From positions 124,001 through 188,000 of the forward strand of contig JAEQBH010003943.1 of assembly GCA_016808115.1 (NCBI GenBank): a stretch of DNA of 64,000 nucleotides, written 5' to 3'. Both the position numbers and the translations under genes were made by a program. The first letter of the stretch is position 1, and the number at the start of each line of letters is the position of its first letter. The notes beneath the pieces are model-generated. The model did not search any database. It was not told where the DNA came from and saw nothing but the letters and a program-made list of their open reading frames with translations. The stretch comes from Tetrastigma voinierianum. Lineage: Eukaryota; Streptophyta; Magnoliopsida; Vitales; Vitaceae. Below, piece by piece: positions 23,031 to 33,519 of the stretch.

Positions 23031-23243
23031 CACGTCGCGACGTGGGATTCTCACGTCGCGACGTGGACTTTTCACGTCGCGACGTCACTTATACACGTCG
23101 CGACGTCAAATTGTAAGGCTCTCTGTCACGTCGCGACGTGGGATTCTCACGTCGCGACATCAACTTCTCACGTCGCGACGTCATTTTTACACGTCGCGAC
23201 GTCATTTGGTCACCTCTTCGCCACGTCACGACGCGAATATCCG
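23031..23243. repeat. Helically phased palindrome array (CACGTCGCGACGT units)
   Basis: Eight near-perfect copies of the palindrome CACGTCGCGACGT start at 23031, 23052, 23073, 23094, 23127, 23148, 23169 and 23190, followed by a diverged copy at 23222. Spacing is 21, 21, 21, 33, 21, 21, 21 and 32 bp, so there are two groups of four forming a 96-bp higher-order unit (CTCTGT precedes each group). Looser copies (GACGCCGCGACGCC and similar) continue to about 23380. The array lies between integrase and the Athila-type extra ORF. Confidence 0.95.
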
Positions 23244-23739
23244 ACGCCGCGACGCCATCTGATATTTTGGCCACGCCGCTGACGCCATTTCGATGTTCGC
23301 CACGTCGCGACGCGTCCCGTGATCGGCCGCCACCGCCAACCGTTCGTCACGCCGCGCGACGCGGCCCGCGACGCCGCTGACTGAGTCCGATTCTAAACCA
23401 AAATGTGCCATTTTCTGGGCCTTCACCTACATTCATCTCCTCCCCCAAACCCAGCCTCCCTCTCGCACGCCGAGCTCACCGGACCGATAGGAGATCTCCT
23501 CTTTTGCTCGACCACCGTAAGTCGCCCACATTTGCCTGGGCTTTGGACTATAGTATTTACCACCACCGTGTGCTCGATTCTAGCCTGCATAGTAGTTGTG
23601 GTTTCTTTTTGTTTTGTGTATTTCTGTAGGTCTTTAGAGGTCACGGGTAACTAGGATTCATTAGGCTCTTTAGAGTCCTCCTTTAGGTCTCATTTGGTCT
23701 TTAGGTAGTGTTGAGTTAATTTCCGCGTCAGGCATATTA

Positions 23740-24930
23740 GGTGTTTGTTATCGTTTAAATTAGGATGTCCGCAAACTAAGAAAAGTCACCGCTGCTTAAA
23801 TGCGCCGCCGAGGCCCCGACCCACATCTCATTCTCGCTGCTTTGTAAACGATGTCATGGACGGCGAGCATAATTTGCAAACCGATCCTTTATTAAGGAGA
23901 AGGGGTTCCACCACTCCCGACGCATTTTAGCAAAACTATTGCGCCAAGGGTCGGGCGTGCTTGTGCCAACTCCCCGCCCAAACGCCACAGCTGGTTCGGG
24001 AATTCGACGCTGGGGTCCCTGCTCCACCCTCAAAAGGTCAGAGCGAGGTGTATTGGTCGACTTCAGCGCGGAGTCGATCAATGGCTACATACCTCGGCAT
24101 ATTCCATCTGCCCCTATGATCGCCTCCTCCGCGCGCACCCCGACTACCACGAGGTCATCCGAGTGTCGACCAAAGGTCAGTGATGGGCGTAACCCAATAG
24201 CGGGCCACGCAAGAAATTTCAAGGCCAAGTATTGGGCCTACATTCCTAAGGTGTGGCATCATTTTATCACTTCGCCTTATACCGGACGACTAATGTGTGT
24301 GAGGTGACCGCCCAAATGCATTCCTTACTCAACTACGCTTATCTTACAGATATGCCATTCGACGCCGGGCGTGTTATCGATGATGCCATCCTCCATAACC
24401 GGATGCGAAATGAACCCCGCAATCTTTCTCGATCTTCTGGCCAGGTAAGCAAGCCTGGTGCCCTCGACGACAATGAGGCCCGGCTTCATCCCATTAAGAC
24501 CATATCGGCCAAGTCGACACACCCGGTGTCCCGCAACCCGAGGGGGTTTACGACTCGGCCATGAGCCCTCGACGACTTAGCCCAGATTATCTAAGCTCGC
24601 TATGGATTCCTCGGGTGACACCCGTGAGGACATTGGCCACCCGTCTCGACCTCCTCCACCTTCCACCCCACAGCCTCGTGCCACCGTCCTCCAGTCCTTC
24701 CCCGAGATATCGAGGACCCTGCTCTCCTCATCAGCTTTGACGCATTCTCGACGACCCAAGCACGAGTCCTCGTTACTCAGACATGGAGGCGCTCGCGTGC
24801 CGACATGCGCACGCCCGCCAATCAGCCATCATCTCTACGCAAAGAACAGCTATGCAGCCTAGCCGCGCAGCCTCCTGGGCCTTCCACCATCCACCACCGC
24901 CACCGCAGTTGATCTGGCTGTGGAGTCCCT
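23740..24930 (+). pseudogene. Athila-type ORF after pol (putative plant transposon protein)
   Basis: Plus-strand segments recall the conserved plant transposon protein region located after integrase in Athila elements: EKGFHH and VLVDFSAESINGYI (about 24040-24090), YWAYIPKVWHHFI (about 24225-24270), then VTAQMHSLLNYAYLTDMPFD (about 24303-24362) and RVIDDAILHNRM. A Pro/Ser-rich tail (DSSGDTREDIGHPSRPPPPS) follows at about 24602. It has been suggested to be an envelope-like gene in Athila, but I see no signal peptide or membrane segment here. Several frames are needed to read it. Confidence 0.6.
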
Positions 24931-26282
24931 TACCCTCTATGTTTTATTTTACCGCAGCCACCGATCTTTGTTCGGGGAAAAGGGTATTTTGTCTCTGATA
25001 CGGCTGGTTTTATCACCGCTTATTTGAGTTGTTTTTTAGTTTTAGAGCTTATAAAGATTGTTAGTTGTCTCGTGATTGGGTCATGGTTTGGCTTTTTAGT
25101 AGATCGCATGCAAATAGTAGGTAGTGTTGCATTTGCTCGAGTTATCAGGCACGCATATTTTGGTTTTGTCAAGAGTTAGTTGTTAGTTGCTCGTTTGTTT
25201 TGTGATATTCATGCATAATGTAGTAATTGCATTCAACAGGCTATGTTGAAAATCGAGGATCGATTTGCATCAGTTCACTATAGACTCGTCAGATACATAC
25301 ATTTTTTCAAGCTCTGTGAATTAGATTGAATAGGGTGAAAAGGCTAAAGAACCAATCCCTGCAAATAAGAAACCACTCTCAAAAACTCTATCACACTCAC
25401 ACACTAGCATCGCATCTGGAGCATGCATGGGCACCGAACCAACTACTAAAGTCAACCAACTCTAGTGAGATTCGAACTATCTGAGTGACGTGGGACACCC
25501 AACAAAGAGATCGCTGATCGAGCCCCAACCAAAAGAGAAAAATACAAAACATGAGAAAAAGAGAAAAGAAAAAGAAAAAAAAAAAAAAATAGGCATATAC
25601 ATAAGAACAAGCTGGATCATCCAATCGGAATCCCGCATGCTCCGAGGCCTATCAAAGCCTAATGCCCCGAGCCAACCGCCTGAGTCATTGGATCACTCGC
25701 CCGCTACACGGGACGTAAGATGGATCATTCACGCAACCTAGGCCATCGTAGCCTGCTGGAGTATTCGGGTGAAGCTCAAGGAACTTAATGCCCGGTGCCC
25801 TTAACTAACTCGTGGGAGTCACCAATGGATCCCCGCTACAGAACACTCGCTAAAACTTCTCGCACTAGGCCTTCCATTTTGTTTTGGTACATAGGTTCTA
25901 GATATGAAGACATGAATAATCGTGCCTTATCCTTGTCTGGGGCCGATTCTTCCTAATTGTATCGAACTTAAGTTCGGGGCATCTGAACTCAGCATATTCT
26001 CGAGGTCACCTACCATGTGCACATGTGGCTCGGGAACTACCCATCACTATGGGAGTGGATGCACTAGTCGCTTCACATACCTCAATCGGTCACCGAAAGT
26101 CGGGCATTCGTATGCCTTCATTGAACATCCAGCAAAACAAAGGTAATGCGGAATCGCCCAAATCGATCCCCTATTTTTCAAAGACGGCATTACCGCCTTG
26201 GGCCGCGGAGTCGCATAAAGGTTCGCGTGTGTCCTGCTTAGAGCTCCGCTTCGCTGAAAGCAAGAAATTAAGTTCGGGGGTG
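24931..26282 (+). other. Athila 3' untranslated region and polypurine tract
   Basis: No domain is recognisable. A purine-rich stretch with an A-run occurs at about 25540-25590. The PPT is the AAGTTCGGGGGTG at 26270-26282, directly before the 3' LTR. Confidence 0.6.
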
Positions 26283-27473
26283 TGATGAGTGCGCTTAAAA
26301 CACTCAGATTATACTCGCCATTTTGCATTTTCAAGCGTTGATTTGGCATTATTTATATAATTTTAGTGTTAGATTCTCATTTAGTTTTTTGCTGAATACG
26401 TGCATGATGAGGCGAAAGAACTTCGGAAGCCATTTTGAGAAATGAGGGAGCATGCAAGGAAGTCACCGCCACGCCGCGACGCCCCCACGCCGCGACGCCA
26501 CCAAGTCAATGACGTGTGGTCAACAAACGCAAAGTCAACCACCACGCCGCGACGCCACCACGTCGCTGACGCCACCACGCCGCGACGCCACCACGCCGCG
26601 ACGCCGATCAAAACTGCGATCTCATCATTAAACGCGCGAGGTCGGATTTCGGGGGAGAAGAAGAACGCGCGCCGTGAGATACGAATCGAGAACCCGCTCA
26701 CGGCTTCATGATCTCTCGATTTTGTATTGGTTTTTTCCTTATTGTTTTGATTATTTTTGGATCACATGAGGATGTTCTTCATATTAGATATTTTATTTCT
26801 TCCTTCATGATGTTCTAAACTTATTTCTGTGTTGCATTTAACCCTCGTCACGTGCATAATGGATTAGAAATTAACCTTCATGTTAATCAATCTGTTAATT
26901 TATCACATCCGCTCTATACCCGCATGTTAATTATATGATAATATCCGGCCAATATTAACATACTTACACTCGAAGATCCGAGATTCGAGAGACGAGGGTA
27001 TTCAGTGATCCGGGTAGAGTAGCCTTTACCGATCTCGTAATAGAGATATTCAACCCGAAGGTGGTTTTCGTCAACATTAAGCATTTCTCTCACAATACCG
27101 AGTCGATAGAGATATACTCGATTCTATTCACGAATAGGGCAAATATACTCCCCGAGAGGATATCTCGTGAGGCACGATCACCTCGCTCATTGATATGTTA
27201 TAAACAATCTAATAACAACATCTTTGGGGAGAATAATCCATCGAATGTGACAGGGGAGATTTAACCCTAGGCTCCTACATTATCAATTCACCAAACCAAT
27301 AGCTTAGTTACAAAGTAGTACTTAAATTCCTCTCTTAGAACCATTTATTCAGATATTTGGCTCAGTGCTGCACTTCAGAGTCAATTCATCTTTCCCCGTG
27401 GATCGACACTGCACACCCGCAAGACACTATATTATCAGTGCTACGCGTGCACTCGCGCACTCAGCATTCATCA
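26283..27473 (+). repeat. 3' LTR of the Athila element
   Basis: 1,191 bp, TG...CA. It carries a cluster of 16-bp units CACGCCGCGACGCCAC starting at 26470, 26486, 26543, 26559 (17 bp), 26576 and 26592, cleaner than in the 5' LTR. What follows the LTR (GATACACTCGCGC) resembles the PBS-side sequence after the 5' LTR (GATAATAATCGCGC). Confidence 0.9.
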
Positions 27474-27494
27474 GATACACTCGCGCTTTCTGGC

Positions 27495-28729
27495 CATGCC
27501 ACCCCACCACCTGAGTTTGTCAAACTCCAAGAAACCTGCACCTACGCGTCGCCCCCCCGCCGCGCAGAACGACTTCTCCTTCGCCTCCCGGGACCTGGAG
27601 GCTTCCGAGCTGAACGCCCATTATAAGGTTCTCCTTACTTCAAAGAACTTAGCTGACGTGAGGCGCAACCCGACTTGCTATAACCTTCCTATCATCCAGC
27701 GCCTACTACCTTCAAAAGTCGTTGATGGAGAACATTTTGTTACTGTCGATATGTTGTGTTTAATATTTGGAGGCGCATTAACATCCGAGGGGTGCTGAGG
27801 TCGAACAATGGACGGAGATCAATGGTGGTCTTGCCCCCGTCTGGGCCATCTCGCCTCTAATGGGGTTCCCAGTCATCTTAACCTCGCGCCTGGGACGGTG
27901 GTAAAGGGGGTAGCCCACCCAAACACCTTCCTTTACCTAGTAGGGGAGGCAAATCTGCCCCCTGAGTACTAAAGGTTAAAAAGAAGAAGGCAGTCGAGCG
28001 GGTTAACGCACCTGGAACCCAAGTGAGAGATTTTATCCCTTGGGTCCGTCCTGAGTCCAGCCAACCCCCGGATTCGGAAGAAGAAGAGGAAGAGGAGATG
28101 ACGGGGTTACTTGACCGTTATGCCGCCAGGAAGCGAAAGGTGAGGGATGTCGCAAAGTGACGCTCCCATCAGGCCACTGTGTCAAACCGCCTGCAACCTG
28201 GGCGGTAGTCTCTGGCGAGCAGCGAAAATTTTTCCTGATCACCTCGAGACGGATCCAAACGATCACCGATGTGGACATTCCAGGAGCCTGGGAGCCTGGG
28301 AGCCGCGACACCATCCTCGCACTTCCAAATGATCCCTCCCGTTCAAGCAGCTTCCGCCGCAAGTCCGAAGCCATCTCGCATCAAGCAAAAGAGGCCGCTC
28401 TAGACCGGTGATAATCGATGAATTCCTATCTCCCCGCCAGGCCTAAATTTCCTCTCAAGGAGGAGGTATCGGCACCGGCCGGAAGACGCATACATCGGCC
28501 CACCGATGGAAGCCCTTCAATTCCAGATAAACTGCGGGCTGATCGCTTCCAGTCAGCCAGACCGATGATGCTCGACGCCAATAGTCGCCCCTGGCCACGG
28601 TGCGGGCGAAGATTACTTATGTGGACTGCTCCCGCAAGACTAACAAAGAAGATCTTCAATGTATAATCGAGCGACGGGATACAGATCCGCAACCGCAACT
28701 ACATCCAATCATTTGAACTAGTAAGATAG
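27495..28729 (+). pseudogene. Tat additional ORF (antisense to pol), segment 2
   Basis: ATG at 27496 starts a plus-strand frame of 100 codons including SKNLADVRRNPTCYNLPIIQ and VVDGEHFVTVDMLCLIFGGA; one frame over it continues EVEQWTEINGGLAPVWAISP. Later parts include an acidic tract (EEEEEE-like, 28075-28100) and KITYVDCSRKTNKEDLQC. I recognise this as the middle of the large plus-strand protein of some Tat elements but know no function for it. Left neighbour is the Athila 3' LTR, right neighbour a long LTR insertion; the missing parts are at 13911 and 32354. Confidence 0.6.
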
Positions 28730-29898
28730 TGAACCTTTATTTATAACACTAGCATCGAATCACGAGTGCTGACGTGTTCTTAATATGCTTCTCGTAGCAA
28801 ATGTTATAACATTCAAACATTCCCAGCGCTGGACATATTTAGGTATAATAAAAGTAAAGGTATAGCTTTTTCTAATAAAATAATTTAAAAATAAAATAAA
28901 GAAACCCTAATTTCTATTAAAGACAAGGGTAAAGTGGCTATTTACTACTTAGTTAACCCATGGGTCATACTTTAAGAAGATTTATATGCCAAAAATGAAA
29001 TAATGGGAACAAGTGCAAATACTAAAGAGTGGGAGGACTTATGTGCAAATAAAAGGGAAATGAAGTATAAAAAGGAGGGGAGACCAAAAATATCTCATTT
29101 TTTGGTCTCCAAAGAGAGCTCATACGGTTGGGAGAGAAAGGAAGAGGAGAAAAGAAGAAGAAGAAGAATATGATGAGGCCAAGAAAATGTATGGAACTAA
29201 GTAAGGATTTCTATGATTTTTGGTAAGGAAGTCTAGTTTTTGTAAGGAATTTTCCCTACTTGGAATAAAAAGTCATGTAATGGCGTAGGTTGTTTTCAGG
29301 GCCGGAATAGGCCGTGTGATTTAATCCCAAGATTTTTGGACTAAATATTGGAACTTTTTGGGACTGGATTCTAGGCAATCCCAAACTGTATTGAAGGATA
29401 TAAATTAGATAAAGAATAAGAATATATATAACTGGATAATATGATATGAATAGATGAATAATATGAATATGAGAATATATCAAATGAATATATGATAGAA
29501 ATACATGAGATTATGAAGTATACGATTAGACAACACATGATAGAAATGCACAAATGATGGGAAAATAGTTACATGTATGGAAAGTATAGAATTAGTATGA
29601 TTTTGGGATTGATTGTAGGATGGTTTTATGTCGTGTTTTTGGCATGTTTGATGTTCGTGGTATGTTCGGCCTCAATCGGGAGGATATTGTGGCCTATGGA
29701 CAAGGGTCAAGTTTCGTGATGGTTTCTCGTCAAAACTGGGCGTGTAACGAGCTTCAAATGATTTCCGCACGCCGGTGCGTGGAAGCCACGCTATTGCATG
29801 GCTGGGCTCAAATTTGCAACCCTTGGGTACGAAATTGCATGGGTTTCCATGCAATTGCGTAGCCCTGCACAATGTCAAACCTCCAACTTCGGACGGCC

Positions 29899-30460
29899 AT
29901 AACTCCTTCGTGCGAACTCCGTTTTGGGTGTTCTTAGGCTCTATGGAAATCCCTTTGAATCTAGAATCCATCCATATATAGCTTGATACAATATTGAGCT
30001 TATAATAAGTCCGAAAATGACAAAACCAAAGGGTCGCCATCACGTAAAGTGTTGCAAGTCGTTGATTTCTTCATGGCTTGCAATTTGCATAACTCCTTCG
30101 CTAGACTCGCTTTTGGGTGTTCTTCCGACTCTATGGAAAGCCCTTGAGTCTAGAATCCATCCATATATATCTTGATACCTGAGCTTATAATAAGTCCAAA
30201 AATGACAAAACTGGTTGCCAAGCATCGCCGCAAGTGCCGCAAGTCACGGGATTTCTTCCACGCTTCTGTACTGTGATAACTCCTTCGCTAGACTCGTTAT
30301 GGGTATTCTCGATTCTAAGTGGGAAATCTCACTCCAGTTCAGAATCTAACCATATGCTAGCCATCGGCATTTGGTCCCAATCTTATCCGAAATTGAATTG
30401 TTGTACCAAGTGTACTAATCATTGGCTAAAGTTAATCGAATACATGGTAAGAAAGGATAT
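29899..30460. repeat. Three-copy 188-bp tandem repeat within the long LTR
   Basis: ATAACTCCTTCG occurs at 29899, 30089 and 30276 (periods 190 and 187). Copies share TTTTGGGTGTTCTT, CTCTATGGAAA, TCTAGAATCCATCCATATAT and GAGCTTATAATAAGTCC. The third copy is the most diverged. Each is preceded by a GCAATTGC- or CTTGCAATTTGCAT-like motif. Confidence 0.88.
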
Positions 30461-31457
30461 GGGGAGAAGGAACAAGAAATAACAATATATGTAGATTTGA
30501 TATGTAAAGGAGTATAGATAAGAAAAGTAATTTTACATGTATCAAAGGAAGAGTCTCTGTTTTGTACTCCTACATGAGATAGGACAGTCTGATAAAGAAC
30601 AAGAAAAACGCATAAGTATGTGGAATGTATGTATAGTCATAAGATATGATAGTCTAATAAAGTACATGAAGATATGCTAACAAGATATAAGATGTTACAA
30701 GTGAGACACATGATACGAATATAAGAGTATAAGATATGAATATACGTATTTAAAAAATATGAGAACAACAATACGGGTTAAGAAATATGTGGAAGCGTAT
30801 TGGCTGCATCTAAATAAATAATAGTGTATATCTCATCAAGATACATGATACAATAGTTATTCATGACGGGATATGTATAGAAAATGTAATAAAAATGGAT
30901 TGTCTCGCTAGAACCCACAGAGGGATAGACGGGCATGCTCTATTGTGGAAAAACAAAGTCCAACATATCGACTGGGCCCCGTCAGGGTCATTACAACGCC
31001 TTCGCCCTTATAGATGTCGTCTCAGATAATGATAACAAATACTTTCTGCCCTTATAGTTTCCTTTTATCCACTTCTGGCGTTTATATGCATTTAAACATA
31101 AAACAAATGACAAGTATATGCACATGATTCGAAAATGATAAAAGTACATGACATGATACGGTAAGATAAGATCGCTTACGATGACAAGCATACAAGTACA
31201 AGAAATAAAGTGTTAACGACACGATGTATATGACAAATAGCATATGAAAAGCATATGAAAGTACAAGATGAAAACAAAGATATGAAAATCATAGGAAAAT
31301 ATATATGGAGCATACATTTAAAAATATGGCAAGACAATATGACAAGACAAGATGAAATGAAAGTATACGATAAAATATGCAAGTGCTACGAAATCAAGAT
31401 TACATTTAAACGATTAAATATGACGTAGATTCTTCTCGACCATTTGTCAATTTATAC

Positions 31458-31660
31458 CAAAGTGAATCATACCGTTAAATGTGAAATCACATTGCTACTG
31501 AATGACAAACATAACGAGATTCCCTCTCGAATCTGTTGTGAATAACAATTCTATAGTCAAAGTGAATCATACTGTTAAATGCGAAATCACATTGCTATTG
31601 AATGACAAACAGGACGAGGTTCCCTCTCGAATCTGTCGTGAATGCCAATTATATAGTCAG
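31458..31660. repeat. Two-copy 100-bp tandem repeat
   Basis: CAAAGTGAATCATAC starts at 31458 and 31558; each 100-bp copy continues GTTAAATG.GAAATCACATT and CCCTCTCGAATCTGT. A third start (CAGAGTGAA) is seen at 31658. It lies inside the long LTR. Confidence 0.9.
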
Positions 31661-32353
31661 AGTGAAAACGCAAATACAAAGTATATGACAATACAAGATC
31701 GTATAAGAAAATATATGATAAAACAATACGTAAGAAATGAATAGTATAGCATGGGCGTGTATCCACTACATGAAAGGAGACATGATATAGGTACGTGATG
31801 TTTGATATAAAATAGTACATCGAATGTAATAAGTCATAGAACTGAAAGATGAAAAAGACTAGAAACAGGTAAAAGACATATGAAAGCATTTGAATAAGCT
31901 TGCGACGATCAATGTTATTAGTCGTCCATGTATATGTTTTCCCACTAAGCGTAAAGCTTAGCACGGGTTTTAATCCGTGTAGGTACAGAAGCGGAGGCAA
32001 GAGGATAGGACATCCCACATCAACAAAGATACTATCTCAGTAGATAGGTGCTCACCGACTGCTCCGCACTTCGATTTTCATTGGATAGGTATATGTATAG
32101 TTTTAATAGTGAAATTGTAATAGTACAAGTAAAGGGACTCAAGTATATGTGTATAGAATATAATGAATGTCACTATGGTGGTATGTATAATGTATATGTA
32201 AAAGATTTTTTTTGTTATTACATAAATTTTTCATATGAATGAGAAAACATGTACAAGTGTCAGCTCTGAGAAAGAAAAGGTTAAAGAGTCCCAGTCTCGA
32301 AGTGTGAAACCCTCGCTTGACACTCCATCGGGTGCCAGGTTGGGGGCGTCACA

Positions 32354-33150
32354 ATCGCTACCATCCAAAACATGGCCCACCAACATCCTGACTTTGAACT
32401 CCGGCTGAGAGACGCGGAGAGGCTTCGGCTGTTTGTCCACTCGAGGCTTTCTGATCAAGAGGCGTTGGATGCCTCTTTGAAAGAGGCCGAACATTCTTCC
32501 CGACGTTGGGAGTTAGAAGCCAAAGAGGCTGTGGAAAGGGTGGTCTGGGCCGAGGCGGAGAAGGACACTGCCCGGCATGAAGTGGCTATGGCCCTAAGCA
32601 AAGATCGAGGTGATGTGAGTAAAGGCCTCGTTACCAGAAGCCGAGTCAGCTCAAGGTCGGTGTCTCTGCACCGGCCGAGGATGCTCAGATGAAGGTAGAT
32701 TCCAAGTGTGACGCCACCCAACAAGCCTTGGTTGTTGTGGTGGAGGCCCTTCGGAAGGCGGAGGAAGATAATGGTCGCCTAACGAATGAACGACCGCCTC
32801 GTCACGGAGCTAGGCTACTAAAGACGATTCATGGCTTTCCGGAGCAGGACGCCAGCAGAGAAGACTCCACAATGGAGGCGGAATCTCGATGCGAACAAAC
32901 GGATGTGATTTTCAACTACGACTATGGCCAAGGCGCTTTGCGCACAACATTCAGAGTGTGGCCTCGACCCCGTCTGATGCCATACATCGACTCGACCGAA
33001 TTTTTTATGAACCCTCGATGCCCCCCAAATTCTTCATCTTTCTTTCTCGATGCTGAGCCTGTCAAGACTATTGGGGAAGATTTGCTAGCCAAGAGTCTCC
33101 CGGCTGTTGGGGATGGAGTAGATATTCCGCTGGCCTCCAGGCCAGACTAA
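32354..33150 (+). pseudogene. Tat additional ORF (antisense to pol), segment 3, C-terminus
   Basis: The best preserved part: 32372-32692 reads a charged helical stretch (DFELRLRDAERLRLFVHSRL, then KEAEHSSRRWELEAKEAVER, AEAEKDTARHE), with heptad-like spacing predicting a coiled coil. A shift leads to 32689-33150 with EALRKAEEDNGRLTNE, VIFNYDYGQGA, RLMPYIDSTEFFMNPRCPP and a TAA stop at 33148-33150. A coiled coil followed by a Pro-rich C-terminus matches the additional proteins of some Tat elements. It converges on the end of the minus-strand pol gene, about 0.75 kb away. Confidence 0.68.
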
Positions 33151-33519
33151 TAAGGAGCCTGATGTTTCGGGCCACTGAGGGCTGGGGATTGGGCACTGTC
33201 ACTCGCTCGTCGAGCTACTCACTTTGCAAGACATTTTATTTTCTATTTTTGGTACCTTGACATTTTGAAAGGCATTTTGTTTTCTATTTTTGATAAAATA
33301 CTTCCTTCCTAAGCAATTGAGCGCGCTGAGTATAATCGCCCTGGGACAGATTCCGATATCTCATTCCTGATGCCTGCTCGGATTTGCGTCAGAGTTTAGT
33401 GGTTTCATCCGGGTACAATCGCAATTAGATAAGAGTTACCAAAGAATGGGTCGGATAGGTCTTACTGCATCACATTGGCCGGGACTCTCATACGTAGACT
33501 CAAGAAGATAGTTTAATTT

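Larger units (their letters stand above)
16044..27473 (+). mobile_element. Ty3/gypsy Athila-lineage retrotransposon, complete in layout but decayed
   Basis: Direct LTRs 16044-17208 and 26283-27473 both run from TGATGAGTGC to GCATTCATCA. Internal order on the plus strand: PBS-like GCGCCGC, gag (about 17.6-18.9 kb), protease/RT (about 19-20.9 kb), RNase H, integrase (about 21.5-22.6 kb), a palindrome array (23.03-23.38 kb), an Athila-type extra ORF (about 23.75-24.9 kb), and PPT before the 3' LTR. The position of the extra ORF after integrase is typical of Athila. Flanking pentamers CTCTA and GATAC do not match, so the right junction is rearranged. Reading frames are broken every few tens of codons, mostly by small indels. 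Confidence 0.9.
28730..32353 (+). repeat. Long Ty3/gypsy-type LTR (probable solo LTR) inside the Tat antisense ORF
   Basis: The right end GGGGGCGTCACA (32353) is the terminus seen in Tekay-type LTRs; the additional ORF resumes immediately after it. The left edge is approximate. Landmarks on the plus strand: TATA-like GTATAAAAAGG at about 29064, a GA-rich leader, palindromic GCAATTGC motifs (29767-29867), and three copies of a 188-bp repeat (29899 on). Long AT-rich stretches with many ATATGA words follow. No gag or pol is present, as expected of a solo LTR, though 3.6 kb is long. I found no clear target duplication. Confidence 0.6.

Noticed and set aside
23031..23243. Regularly spaced repeats resembling a CRISPR array
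   Set aside because: Spacers are only 8 bp, repeats are full palindromes, and the setting is a plant retrotransposon.
22987..23380. Overlapping open frames on both strands with TSRR- or HVAT-like 7-residue repeats
   Set aside because: The palindromic 21-bp unit has no stop codon in several frames on both strands, so open frames arise automatically; no frame is preferred and the 32-bp gap breaks the period.
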